From assembly GCA_016744905.1 (NCBI GenBank), contig JADGDM010000011.1, positions 1 to 52,065 of the forward strand: DNA of 52,065 nucleotides, written 5' to 3'. Shown here in pieces: positions 1 through 8,947 of this stretch (positions are counted from its first letter, which is position 1; every line of letters starts with the position of its first letter). The notes beneath the pieces were generated by a model that saw only the letters and a program-made list of their open reading frames with translations, searched no databases and had not been told where the DNA came from. Source of the DNA: Sulfurimonadaceae bacterium (GTDB lineage Bacteria; Campylobacterota; Campylobacteria; Campylobacterales; Sulfurimonadaceae). Position numbers and translations under genes: made by a program.

Positions 1-2
1 AT

Positions 3-1214
3 ATTAGCTTAATATATGATTTTATAAATAATATTGAAAATATAAAAGATGGACTTGAACCTTTTCCTATAAGTTTGAGAGGGATTAGTTGGATTAAGTT
101 TCTAAGTGCTTATGGGATAAAAGATAAAAAAATAGATAATAGTTTATATGCTCAGTATTATATTTTGATGGATAATTTAGAATATCATTTACTTGGAAAT
201 CATCTACTTGAAAATGGATTTTCTTTGCTTGTTGGAGCTTATTATTTTCAAGATGAGAAGTTGTATGAAAAAGCTGTGCAGATTTTAAATGTAGAATTAA
301 ACGAGCAGGTTTTAGATGATGGTGGGCATTTTGAACTTAGTCCTATGTATCATCAGATAATGCTTTATAGAGTTCTTGATTGTATTAATTTAGTTCATCA
401 TAATAGTTGGAAAAGTCAAGAACGACTAGAGTTTTTGACTAATAAAGCTGAGTTGATGTTGGGTTGGCTTGAGAATATGACATTTAGAAATGGAGATATC
501 CCTCTTTTTAATGATAGTGCTCATTGTATTGCTCCTATTTCTAAAGATCTTTTTGAATACGCTGCTGATTTGAAATTGAATATTCATAATTCAAAATTAA
601 CTCAAAGTGGTTATAGAAAGATGGATAAAGATAGATATGAATGTATCCTAGATGTTGGACAAATTGGAGCAGATTATATTCCGGGGCATGCTCATAGTGA
701 TACTTTTAATTTTGAACTATACATAGACAAAATGCCTTTCATAATAGATAGTGGACTGTCAACTTATGAAACAAATGAGCGAAGAACTCTTGAACGCTCA
801 ACATCATCACACAATACCGTGGAAGTGAATGCAACCAATCAAAGTGAAGTTTGGGGTGCTTTCAGAGTGGCTAATCGTGCTTATGTTATAGACGTAGTCG
901 AAGATATCGACCAGATAAAAGCTACTCATGATGGGTATAAAAATAAATTTGGAATACTTCATACCAGAGAGTGGATTTTTAAAGAAGATAAAATAATTAT
1001 ACTAGATAGTTTAAATAAAGAGTGCGAAGCAGTGGCAAGACTACATTTTCATCCAAATGTGACAGAAGAAGAGATAAGAGAAAGAATAATAATTCGAAAT
1101 TCAAAATTCAAAATTCAAAATTATCAATATGCTCCTGAATTTAACAAACTTCAAAAAGCTTTAGTTGTAGAAATACTGTTTAAAAAAGATTTAATAATAG
1201 AGATGAAAATATGA
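3..1214 (+). CDS. Heparinase II/III-like (alginate lyase family) protein, 5' partial
   Basis: This looks like a polysaccharide lyase-type protein of the kind often found inside polysaccharide assembly loci. The frame is open from base 3 to the stop at 1212-1214, so the true start lies before the window; the first start-type codon inside is a TTG at 75, but upstream residues (EPFPISLRGISWIKF around it) already read like the family's N-terminal segment. The helical toroid part includes GGHFELSPMYHQIML. The C-terminal beta-sandwich part begins near GHAHSDTFNFEL (about residue 204 counted from the TTG), where family members carry catalytic histidines, followed by DSGLSTYETNERR and SSHNTVEV. A heptamer tandem repeat lies in the 3' part (1093-1124). 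The stop overlaps the next gene's ATG, so the two are co-transcribed. The substrate cannot be read from sequence; a role in trimming or remodelling the polymer is inference. Confidence 0.8.
   Translation: MSLIYDFINNIENIKDGLEPFPISLRGISWIKFLSAYGIKDKKIDNSLYAQYYILMDNLEYHLLGNHLLENGFSLLVGAYYFQDEKLYEKAVQILNVELNEQVLDDGGHFELSPMYHQIMLYRVLDCINLVHHNSWKSQERLEFLTNKAELMLGWLENMTFRNGDIPLFNDSAHCIAPISKDLFEYAADLKLNIHNSKLTQSGYRKMDKDRYECILDVGQIGADYIPGHAHSDTFNFELYIDKMPFIIDSGLSTYETNERRTLERSTSSHNTVEVNATNQSEVWGAFRVANRAYVIDVVEDIDQIKATHDGYKNKFGILHTREWIFKEDKIIILDSLNKECEAVARLHFHPNVTEEEIRERIIIRNSKFKIQNYQYAPEFNKLQKALVVEILFKKDLIIEMKI
1093..1124 (+). repeat. Heptanucleotide tandem repeat in the heparinase-like gene
   Basis: Three perfect head-to-tail copies of AATTCAA (1100-1106, 1107-1113, 1114-1120) are preceded by one variant copy (AATTCGA, 1093-1099) and followed by a partial AATT. 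The array is inside the coding frame. Because seven is not a multiple of three, gain or loss of one unit would shift the frame and cut off the C-terminal part of the protein. Confidence 0.85.
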
Positions 1215-2425
1215 AGATACTATTTATAACAGATAACTTTCCACCAGAAGTTAATGCTCCAGCGACTAGAACTTATGAGCATGTAAAAGAGTGGATGAAA
1301 GATAAAGATGTGGAAGTAACAATAGTAACATGTGCACCAAATTTTCCTCATGGTAAAGTTTATGATGGCTATAAAAATAGATTTTACCAAAAAGAAAATT
1401 TAGATGGCATAGAAGTGATAAGAGTCTGGAGTTACATCACTTCAAATAGTGGCTTTTTAAAAAGAGTGCTTGATTATGTTAGTTTTGGAGTTATGGCATT
1501 TTTTGTGGGGCTTTTTAAAAAGCATGATATTGTCATAGCAACATCTCCACAGTTTTTTACAACTTGGGCAGCATGGGGAATTAGCAAAATAAAAAGAAAA
1601 CCTTGGATATTTGAGTTAAGAGATTTATGGCCTGAATCCATCAAAACTGTTGGTGCTATGAAACAGGGTAAGGCTATAGAGTTTTTAGAGAAGATTGAGA
1701 TAGGGCTTTATAAAAGTAGTGATAAGGTTATAGCCGTAACAGACGCTTTTAAAATAAACTTGATAAATCGTGGGATAGATAAAGAGAAAATAGAAGTAGT
1801 AACCAATGGTTCAAATATGGAACTTTTTTATCCAATAGTTAAAGATGAAGAACTACTCAATGAATTAAACCTGAAAGATAAGTTTATCGTGGGTTACATC
1901 GGTACTCATGGAATGGCACATAGTTTAGACTTTATAGTTCGCTCTATAGGGAAAATAGAAGATAAAAGTATTCACTTTCTATTTATAGGTGATGGAGCTA
2001 TGAAAAAAACTATAGTTGAGATAGCGAGTAGTTTGAAGCTTGAGAATATTACATTTTTAAATCCTGTAAAAAAGGATGACGTACCAAAGTATTTGTCCAT
2101 TTGTGATGTCTCACTTGCACCACTGAAAAAAGAAGACAACTTTAAAACTGTAATACCCTCAAAAATATTTGAAGCATCTGCCATGCAAAAACCAACACTT
2201 TTAGGTGTAGAAGGTCAAGCTCAGGAGATAATAAAAAAATATGATGCAGGAATCTGTTTTGAACCAGAAAATGAGAAAGATTTCTTAGAGAAGTTAAATT
2301 TACTAAAAGATGAGAGTATGTATGAGAATTGTCAATTGGGATGTGAAGTTTTGGCTAAAGAGTATGATAGAAAAGTATTGGCAAGTAAAATGTTGAATAT
2401 AATTAAAACAGTAGGGGAAAAGTAG
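1211..2425 (+). CDS. GT4-family glycosyltransferase, WbuB-like
   Basis: A 404-aa GT-B fold glycosyltransferase, likely adding a sugar to an undecaprenyl-linked repeat unit on the cytoplasmic side. The N-terminal nucleotide-like fold starts MKILFITDNFPPEVNAPATR, and the segment PWIFELRDLWPESI is typical of the WbuB (L-FucNAc transferase) branch. The C-terminal donor-binding half has FIVGYIGTHGMAHSLD and the late acidic region APLKKEDNFKTVIPSKIFEASA, where the family has its E-x7-E-like motif region. The ATG sits in an ATGA overlap with the upstream stop. The gene is followed without a gap by wecB, so it is one operon. The exact donor sugar is not determinable; proximity to wecB/wecC makes a 2-acetamido sugar plausible, but that is inference. 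Confidence 0.85.
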   Translation: MKILFITDNFPPEVNAPATRTYEHVKEWMKDKDVEVTIVTCAPNFPHGKVYDGYKNRFYQKENLDGIEVIRVWSYITSNSGFLKRVLDYVSFGVMAFFVGLFKKHDIVIATSPQFFTTWAAWGISKIKRKPWIFELRDLWPESIKTVGAMKQGKAIEFLEKIEIGLYKSSDKVIAVTDAFKINLINRGIDKEKIEVVTNGSNMELFYPIVKDEELLNELNLKDKFIVGYIGTHGMAHSLDFIVRSIGKIEDKSIHFLFIGDGAMKKTIVEIASSLKLENITFLNPVKKDDVPKYLSICDVSLAPLKKEDNFKTVIPSKIFEASAMQKPTLLGVEGQAQEIIKKYDAGICFEPENEKDFLEKLNLLKDESMYENCQLGCEVLAKEYDRKVLASKMLNIIKTVGEK

Positions 2426-3559
2426 ATGAAAAAAGTATTATTAGTATTTGGAACACGACCAGAAGCTATAAAAATGGCACCGCTTGTTAAAGCGTTTGAA
2501 CAAGAAAATGGGATAGAATCAAAAGTATGTGTTACGGCGCAACACAGAGAGATGCTTGACCAAGTTCTAGATATGTTTGAAATAGTTCCCGATTATGATT
2601 TAAATCTTATGAAACCTGGGCAAGATTTATATGACATTACTTCAAATGTACTTTTAGGTATGAAAGATGTGCTTATTGATTTTCAACCTGACATTGTTTT
2701 GGTCCATGGCGACACGACAACGACAAGCGCAACTTCACTCGCAGCATTTTATCAGAAGATAAAAGTTGGTCATGTTGAAGCAGGGCTTAGAACTGGAGAT
2801 ATGTATAGTCCATGGCCAGAAGAAGCGAACAGACAAATCACTGGAGTACTTGGAAGCTATCACTTTGCCCCTACAACAACTTCTAGAGATAATTTGCTAA
2901 GAGAAAATAAAAATGAAGCAGATATATTAGTAACGGGAAATACTGTAATAGATGCTCTGTTTTTAGCACTTGATAAAATAGAGAATAATGTTGAATTAAA
3001 AAATACAATCATAAAGTCTATAAATACTCAGTATAAAATAGATGATACTAAAAAACTGATTTTAGTAACTGGACATAGAAGAGAAAATTTTGGACAAGGA
3101 TTTATAAATATTTGTGAGGCTTTAAAAACTCTTGCAATTAACAATCCTGATATAGATATAGTTTATCCAGTACATTTAAACCCAAATGTTCAAAAACCCG
3201 TAAAAGAGCTATTGTCTGATGTGTCAAATGTACATCTTATAGAGCCACTCCAATATGAAACTTTTCTTTATCTCATGAGTAAGTCTTACTTCATCATCAC
3301 AGATAGCGGTGGAGTGCAAGAAGAAGCACCAAGTTTAGGTAAGCCTGTACTTGTGATGAGAGATACTACAGAGAGACCTGAAGCATTAGATGCTGGAACA
3401 GTGAAGCTTGTAGGCACGAATAGCGAGATGATCATACAAGAAGCTCAAAAGCTGTTGGATGACAAGTTGGATTATGAAAAAATGAGTAAGGCACATAACC
3501 CTTATGGAGATGGTAAGGCTTGTGAAAAAATAGTTGAATTTATAAAAGGAATCAAATAA
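2426..3559 (+). CDS. wecB: UDP-N-acetylglucosamine 2-epimerase (non-hydrolysing)
   Basis: Converts UDP-GlcNAc to UDP-ManNAc in the cytoplasm; with the next gene it would provide UDP-ManNAcA. The 377-aa length is normal for the family. Visible signatures are [13 protein letters not shown] at the N-terminus, [21 protein letters not shown] in the middle, the TGHRRENFG segment, and [20 protein letters not shown] near the C-terminus. The ATG follows the upstream TAG directly, with a GGGGAAAA ribosome site inside the upstream gene. The stop overlaps the wecC ATG (TAATG). Arginine is written mostly as AGA, as in its three neighbours and unlike the genes after 5008. Confidence 0.95.
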   Translation: MKKVLLVFGTRPEAIKMAPLVKAFEQENGIESKVCVTAQHREMLDQVLDMFEIVPDYDLNLMKPGQDLYDITSNVLLGMKDVLIDFQPDIVLVHGDTTTTSATSLAAFYQKIKVGHVEAGLRTGDMYSPWPEEANRQITGVLGSYHFAPTTTSRDNLLRENKNEADILVTGNTVIDALFLALDKIENNVELKNTIIKSINTQYKIDDTKKLILVTGHRRENFGQGFINICEALKTLAINNPDIDIVYPVHLNPNVQKPVKELLSDVSNVHLIEPLQYETFLYLMSKSYFIITDSGGVQEEAPSLGKPVLVMRDTTERPEALDAGTVKLVGTNSEMIIQEAQKLLDDKLDYEKMSKAHNPYGDGKACEKIVEFIKGIK

Positions 3560-4755
3560 TGTTAAATAAAAAAATATGTGTAATAGGCTTAGGATATATA
3601 GGTTTACCAACAGCAGCACTTCTCGCAAATCGTGGTTATGATGTTCATGGAGTGGACGTAGTTCAAAGTACGGTAGATATCATCAATCGTGGTGAGATAC
3701 ATATAGTAGAACCAGAACTTGACACTTTTGTAAAAGCAGCTGTAAACAGTGGAAAACTCAAAGCAGATTTAAAACCATGTGAAGCTGCTGTTTTTATCAT
3801 CGCTGTACCGACTCCTTTTCATGAGGGTTTTGTACCAAATATAGACTATGTAGTAAGTGCTACAAAAGCGATAGCACCTTTTGTCAAAGAGAACGACGTT
3901 GTTATACTTGAATCAACTTCTCCGGTGGGAACTACGGATAAGGTAGAAGAAGTTTTAGTTAATGAGGGTATAGACACTTCAAAACTTTTTATAGCTCACT
4001 GTCCTGAAAGAGTTTTACCTGGTCATATAATGAGAGAACTTGTTGAGAATGACAGAATAGTAGGTGGAACGACTCCTGAAGCTACAGTACAAGCAGTAGA
4101 ATTTTACAAGACATTTGTTTCTGGTGAAGTTTTAAGTACAGATGCAAGAACCGCAGAGATGGCAAAACTTACTGAAAATAGTTTTAGAGATACGAACATA
4201 GCATTTGCAAATGAACTCAGCATACTTTGTGATAAGTTTGACATAGATGTATGGGAACTTATATCTTTAACAAACAGACATCCAAGAGTAAACGTGCTTC
4301 AACCTGGAGCTGGTGTTGGTGGTCACTGTATAGCAGTTGATCCATGGTTTATAGTTCATGCTGGTGGTGCTGATGCTAAGATCATAAGAACTGCAAGAGA
4401 AGTTAATACTTATAAAACTGAATGGTCTATAGAGAAAATAAAAAATGCAGCATTAAAGTTTGAATCTGAAAATGGAAGAAAAGCGATAGTAGCATGTATG
4501 GGCCTTGCTTTTAAACCTGATATAGATGACTTGAGAGAATCTCCGGCATTGTTTATAACTAAGAGATTAATATCTGATGGTTTAGATATTCTTGCTGTTG
4601 AACCGAATATAGAGAGATATAAAGATATTGAGATAGTTGATTATAAAACAGCTATAGAAAATGCAGATATAGTTACTTTTTTAGTTGCTCATAAAGAGTT
4701 TAAAGAGTTAGATATAAAAACTGGTTTAGACTTTTGTGGGGTTTTGAGAAAATAA
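3559..4755 (+). CDS. wecC: UDP-N-acetyl-D-mannosamine dehydrogenase
   Basis: Oxidises UDP-ManNAc to UDP-ManNAcA with NAD+. The 398-aa protein shows the Rossmann start GLGYIGLPTAALLANRGYDV, the PTPFHEG loop, the ESTSPVGTT segment, and GVGGHCIAVDPWFIV, which carries the catalytic cysteine of the UDP-glucose/GDP-mannose dehydrogenase family. The C-terminal domain with AFKPDIDDLRESPA is present, so the enzyme looks complete. Translationally coupled to wecB by TAATG. It is the last gene of the first, AGA-rich module; the following 250 bases hold only a gene remnant and a promoter. Confidence 0.95.
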   Translation: MLNKKICVIGLGYIGLPTAALLANRGYDVHGVDVVQSTVDIINRGEIHIVEPELDTFVKAAVNSGKLKADLKPCEAAVFIIAVPTPFHEGFVPNIDYVVSATKAIAPFVKENDVVILESTSPVGTTDKVEEVLVNEGIDTSKLFIAHCPERVLPGHIMRELVENDRIVGGTTPEATVQAVEFYKTFVSGEVLSTDARTAEMAKLTENSFRDTNIAFANELSILCDKFDIDVWELISLTNRHPRVNVLQPGAGVGGHCIAVDPWFIVHAGGADAKIIRTAREVNTYKTEWSIEKIKNAALKFESENGRKAIVACMGLAFKPDIDDLRESPALFITKRLISDGLDILAVEPNIERYKDIEIVDYKTAIENADIVTFLVAHKEFKELDIKTGLDFCGVLRK

Positions 4756-4770
4756 GATTGAGTAGCTAAT

Positions 4771-4938
4771 TTGAATAATAAACTAATTTATCACTATACA
4801 GATATAAGTGCTCTAAAAAGCATCCTAACTAATAAAAAACTTTGGATGACTTCACATGAGTATTTGAATTATGGTAGTCGGATCAGTGATTTAAAATATT
4901 GCATCTATAACAAGAGCTTAAACGCAGAACAAAGGTGA
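4771..4938 (+). pseudogene. Remnant of a DUF2971-like gene
   Basis: A 55-codon frame beginning TTG at 4771 and ending TGA at 4936-4938 reads LIYHYTDISALKSILTNKKL then WMTSHEYLN. That is the pattern at the N-terminus of DUF2971 proteins (HYT-x-ALKSIL-x-LW-S-x-LND). Family members are usually 200 aa or more, and the match here fades after the LN position and stops at the TGA; I see no continuation in other frames before 5008. The simplest reading is the surviving 5' end of a gene lost when two polysaccharide modules were joined. It could instead be a short expressed peptide, but it has no good ribosome site. Confidence 0.55.
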
Positions 4939-4970
4939 GGCTAAAGATAGTCAATTGAAGTTCAATAAAG

Positions 4971-4976
4971 TATAAT
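4971..4976 (+). promoter_or_regulatory. Probable -10 box (TATAAT) for the 5008 gene
   Basis: A perfect TATAAT lies 31 bases before the TTG start of the fusion gene, with an AGAGG ribosome site (4997-5001) seven bases before that TTG. There is no clear -35 box, which is common for epsilonproteobacterial sigma-70 promoters. It would restart transcription after the gene remnant. Confidence 0.5.
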
Positions 4977-5007
4977 ACGAAATAATTTAAATGCCTAGAG
5001 GTTTTAT

Positions 5008-7743
5008 TTGTACTATAAATTTTTATTTAGCATGATCTTTTTTATTCAGATTCACCTATTAATTAGTGTTAGCTTTACGATATCTTTATTTTTTATTGGA
5101 CTAAGCATAGTTTTCGGTTTACTTAGTTTTTTAAAACCAATTCAAAGTTTATATCTATTGCTTCTTTTAATGGTTGTATTTGGTTCTCGTCCTTCAATGG
5201 AACAGACGCATTATCTAATCCTTGGAACTGGATTCTGGATACTAAGTGTTTATGCACAACTTATACTAAAATCAGATTTTGAATATAAGCTTTTTTTAGT
5301 AAAACTTCGTTCTTCAAACCTTGTATCATTCTTTTCTCTCTTTTTTATCCTTACTTCTTTTCTAAGCTTGATAGGACTTCCTATTATTGGTGCACTCAAA
5401 CATACTATTCAAGAAGATGTTTTGTATATTTTTAAAGAATTACTTACTGTGGGAGAGACAACTCTTTACTCTTCTGTGCAATCTGTTTTCTTTTTACTGC
5501 AAGGTTATCTTATCGGTCTCTATATCTATGCTACCACACGAACATTCAATCAGTTCAAAATTTTTAAAAATGCTCTATTCTCACTTTTTATAGGGTGGTT
5601 ACTTTTTATTATAGTGGGCTATATAGATTTTTTTGGATTCATTGACTTAACTCAATACTACTTTTGGGATGAAACCCCTCACCGATTTACTTCATTTTTT
5701 CCAAACTCATCATGGAGTTCACAGTATCTCGCCGTTACACTACCACTGCTTCCTATTGTCCTTCTTTGGCGTAAGATAAATCGTTCCATGTTAATACTTA
5801 TGGTTTTTCTCATAGTGCTTGGTGAAGTTGCCCTTTTGCTTTCTATGCAGCGCGGTGCCTGGTTAACTTATCCACCGACACTTTTGATGATCTGGATTAC
5901 TATCTACTACGTTTTTGCACGTAGTCATGATAACACGATCTCTCTCAAATCATTTTTAAAAACTTCATGGCTAAAAATTTTCATCACTATCCCTCTCACT
6001 GTCATCATCTCAGCGACTGTAGTCTATGAGATAAAAGACTATCGTCAAACACACTCCATAAAAAGTGCTACCAATACCTTTGATGATGTTTATTCTCGCA
6101 TGGGTAAAGTATCAGATACTGGAAATCGCAAAGTTCACTGGCCACCGGCCATCAAACTTTTTCTGGAAAATCCTATCTTCGGAGGAGGCGGTGATAGTTT
6201 TGGTTGGCAATACAAAGAGTACTTTTACAAGCCAAATGCTAAATGGCACGATGATGAAGCCAATACCTTAAAAATAGGACAATTTGGAACAGCACACAAC
6301 CTTTACCTTCAAACCTTAGTAGGAAAAGGCATCTTTGGTCTAATATTTTTACTGGCTTTTTTAATCATTCTCATCTACAAACTCATTCAAAAAGAGTTTC
6401 TCTCTGCCAAACAGCGCTCACTTGAAGAGTCCATCTTAACACTCATCGTTTTAGGTTCACTCACCGCCACACTTATCTACGCCAATGTTCAAGAGATATT
6501 TTACACCCAACCTGTGGCCATCATCTTTTGGGTGGTTGTCTTCATCGGTGCAGGCTTGACACATGACTATGCTGCTTCACGTCAAAAACGTGAGGAGTTA
6601 TGGAATGCTGGTAAGTATCTTTTTTACTTTCTACTGCTCCTTTTACCTTTTCATGTACTCAACATCTCATATATTCGTGAGTTTATTGCGCAAAAGATGA
6701 GTAATTTTATACCCGCTCTTGATGTGGATGCGTCTACGCTATTAGTAGGAAGTTCACTATGGCTAGGAGTCTTTGCAATCATCCTCTCTTTTTGGATGCA
6801 CAGAAAAGTTATCATACATACTCATCAAGGTGGTTTTTTCATCGATGATCATGAGGGAGATGACAAGTCTCACGGCATACACACCCAAGCCACGCCTCGC
6901 GCTGGAGGCATCGGTATCTTTGCCGCAAATCTCTTCTTGGTTTTCAATCCTCTAGGATGGAAATTCATCTTGGCCGCCCTTCCCGCTTTCATCGTGGGGC
7001 TTTTTGATGATTTCAAACCACTTCAGCCCCGCACGCGTCTATTTTTACAAGCTCTCTCTGGATTACTCTCTGTGCTGCTTTTAGATGCCCTTGTCTATTC
7101 CTTAGGATTTGATATATCACTTCCTTATCTAGCAGGCTTATTCATCACCATCATCGCCATCACAGGAGCCATCAACGCCATCAATATGATAGATGGCTTT
7201 AACGGTCTCTCAACAGGAACCGTGCTCATGATGCTTCTCTCCATGAGTTACGTCAGCATTCAAGTAGGAGATATGAATATCTTAGAGATTTTAGCCATCA
7301 ATGCTGCGGCAGTCATCGGATTTATGTTCATCAACTTTCCACGTGGTCACATCTTTTTAGGTGATGGGGGTGCTTACTTTTTAGGATTTTTAGTCTCTGC
7401 GGTCTCTTTGATGTTGGCTTTTCATCACAAAGAGGTCTCACAACTCTATCCATTAGCACTACTCATATACCCTGTTTTTGAAGTACTTTTTAGCATCTAC
7501 CGCCGTAAGATATTTAAAAATATTAGCATGACTCAACCCGATAAGATTCATCTTCATCAACTCATATTTAGACGTATCACAAAGAACAATCCTCGAACCA
7601 GTGTTTACCTTTGGAAAAGGCTCCTTCCCTTTATGATCATTTCTACCTACTTTTATGATAATGATTTAGCATTATCCATCATCGTATTAATGTTTATGAT
7701 CTCTTATGTTAAGCTCTATCGTAAAATAGTTAGATTTAGATGA
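5008..7743 (+). CDS. Fusion: O-antigen polymerase/ligase domain + WecA/MraY-type phosphoglycosyltransferase
   Basis: One uninterrupted 911-aa frame joins two membrane enzymes that are normally separate. Residues ~1-520 form many hydrophobic helices with Wzy_C/WaaL marks: SMQRGAWLTYP near residue 280 and the large periplasmic loop with LENPIFGGGGDSFG and GTAHNLYLQTLVGKG near residue 430. Residues ~570-911 carry the full WecA/MraY set: HTQATPRAGGIG (~residue 625), FDDFKPL (Asp667-668), NMIDGFNGLS (Asp729), FLGDGGAYFLGF (Asp786) and DKIHLHQLIFRR (~848). The first half would polymerise or ligate glycan in the periplasm; the second would load a sugar-1-phosphate on undecaprenyl phosphate. The TTG start is chosen for its AGAGG ribosome site; ATG 5032 is the alternative. 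Arginine codons are CGT/CGC-rich, unlike the genes before 4755. Each domain assignment is strong; function as a single polypeptide is inference. Confidence 0.85.
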   Translation: MYYKFLFSMIFFIQIHLLISVSFTISLFFIGLSIVFGLLSFLKPIQSLYLLLLLMVVFGSRPSMEQTHYLILGTGFWILSVYAQLILKSDFEYKLFLVKLRSSNLVSFFSLFFILTSFLSLIGLPIIGALKHTIQEDVLYIFKELLTVGETTLYSSVQSVFFLLQGYLIGLYIYATTRTFNQFKIFKNALFSLFIGWLLFIIVGYIDFFGFIDLTQYYFWDETPHRFTSFFPNSSWSSQYLAVTLPLLPIVLLWRKINRSMLILMVFLIVLGEVALLLSMQRGAWLTYPPTLLMIWITIYYVFARSHDNTISLKSFLKTSWLKIFITIPLTVIISATVVYEIKDYRQTHSIKSATNTFDDVYSRMGKVSDTGNRKVHWPPAIKLFLENPIFGGGGDSFGWQYKEYFYKPNAKWHDDEANTLKIGQFGTAHNLYLQTLVGKGIFGLIFLLAFLIILIYKLIQKEFLSAKQRSLEESILTLIVLGSLTATLIYANVQEIFYTQPVAIIFWVVVFIGAGLTHDYAASRQKREELWNAGKYLFYFLLLLLPFHVLNISYIREFIAQKMSNFIPALDVDASTLLVGSSLWLGVFAIILSFWMHRKVIIHTHQGGFFIDDHEGDDKSHGIHTQATPRAGGIGIFAANLFLVFNPLGWKFILAALPAFIVGLFDDFKPLQPRTRLFLQALSGLLSVLLLDALVYSLGFDISLPYLAGLFITIIAITGAINAINMIDGFNGLSTGTVLMMLLSMSYVSIQVGDMNILEILAINAAAVIGFMFINFPRGHIFLGDGGAYFLGFLVSAVSLMLAFHHKEVSQLYPLALLIYPVFEVLFSIYRRKIFKNISMTQPDKIHLHQLIFRRITKNNPRTSVYLWKRLLPFMIISTYFYDNDLALSIIVLMFMISYVKLYRKIVRFR

Positions 7744-7753
7744 TTCTAAATTA

Positions 7754-7762
7754 TGCTACAAT
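7754..7762 (+). promoter_or_regulatory. Probable extended -10 (TGCTACAAT)
   Basis: TGCTACAAT in the 43-base gap after the fusion gene matches an extended -10 of the TGnTATAAT type, with start of transcription expected near 7769. It would drive the glycosyltransferase at 7787 and the genes after it. Confidence 0.4.
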
Positions 7763-7786
7763 TCCCCGAAAGAGATCACCCTTAAG

Positions 7787-8947
7787 TTGAAAAAAACTAA
7801 AAAACTAAAAATTATGATCGATACTATTCCTCTATTGAAGAACCTGACCGGGATAGGCTTTGTGACTTATATCTACGCTAAAGAGCTGCGTAAATCTTCA
7901 CATGAGTTTATCTACTACTATGCTTGGTTTAGCTCTTCAGAGCTTAAGGAGCGACCTTTGGCGGCTTATGACAAAGCTGTTACTTGGGTCAAGAGATTTA
8001 TCCCCAGACCTTACTTCATTACCCACGCAATTAAAACTGTTATCTTTAACATCATCTTACTTTTAAAAAAGCCTGATGTCTTTTTTCAACCCAACTACAT
8101 CTCTTTTAGAATGCTCACAAGTACCCCTGTTGTGACTATGGTTCATGACCTCTCTCACATCCACTTTTCGCAGTTTCATCCTAAAGACAGAGTGGAACAC
8201 TTTACATCTGAACTGGTGCGAAGTTTGAAAAATTCTGCCAAAGTCATCGCCATCTCTGAGTACACCAAACAAGATCTCATCAAACTAGAACTTGCCAAAG
8301 AAGAAGATATCGAAGTCATCCACAATGGCGTCAGTAAAAACTTCAAACCTCTGTGCGAGCATCTGCATGCTTCAACTGTTTTAGAAGAATTAAAACTCTC
8401 AGAAAAAGGCTATTTTCTTTTTGTCGGAACCATGGAACCACGTAAAAACTTAGATCTTCTACTTAAGGCATATCTAAAATATGTTCAAACAACATCCTCT
8501 CCAACTCCTCTGGTGTTAGCCGGTGGAGTAGGATGGCGAAGTGAATTCTTTGATGCACTTTTACAAGAAGCCCTTAAACTACCAAGTGTGAGAAAACTGG
8601 GCTATGTTTCAAACGAGACACTTCCCATTTTGTTCGCGGCTGCAAAGGTTTTTATCTTTCCTTCACACTATGAGGGTTTTGGTTTGCCCCCTTTAGAAGC
8701 CATGGCTTCAGGAACCGCTGTCATCGCTTCAAATAGTTCTTCTATCCCTGAAGTCATAGAAGATGCTGGAATATTAATCAATCCAATAAATCAACAAGAG
8801 CTACTCGATGCCATGATCTTACTTGATGACAATAAAGACAGACGTCAATCATTTGAAAAACTTGGAATACTACAAGCAAGAAAATTCTCTTGGGAAATCG
8901 CAGCAAAACGTTTAGAGCAAGTTTTTATTGATGTCACCACTACTTAA
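7787..8947 (+). CDS. GT4-family glycosyltransferase
   Basis: A 386-aa GT-B glycosyltransferase. The donor-binding half is typical: YFLFVGTMEPRKNLDLLLKA, then FIFPSHYEGFGLPPLEAMAS with the E-x7-E arrangement, followed by GTAVIASNSSSIPEVIEDAG. The N-terminal half (TIPLLKNLTGIGFVTYIYAKEL) is the acceptor-side domain. The frame begins at TTG 7787; ATG at 7814 is the other candidate, and neither has a strong ribosome site. The last 17 bases overlap the flippase start. In the operon it would add one sugar of the repeat unit; donor and linkage are unknown, though the sequence style is like mannosyl/rhamnosyl transferases of the WbaZ/RfaB type. Confidence 0.85.
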   Translation: MKKTKKLKIMIDTIPLLKNLTGIGFVTYIYAKELRKSSHEFIYYYAWFSSSELKERPLAAYDKAVTWVKRFIPRPYFITHAIKTVIFNIILLLKKPDVFFQPNYISFRMLTSTPVVTMVHDLSHIHFSQFHPKDRVEHFTSELVRSLKNSAKVIAISEYTKQDLIKLELAKEEDIEVIHNGVSKNFKPLCEHLHASTVLEELKLSEKGYFLFVGTMEPRKNLDLLLKAYLKYVQTTSSPTPLVLAGGVGWRSEFFDALLQEALKLPSVRKLGYVSNETLPILFAAAKVFIFPSHYEGFGLPPLEAMASGTAVIASNSSSIPEVIEDAGILINPINQQELLDAMILLDDNKDRRQSFEKLGILQARKFSWEIAAKRLEQVFIDVTTT

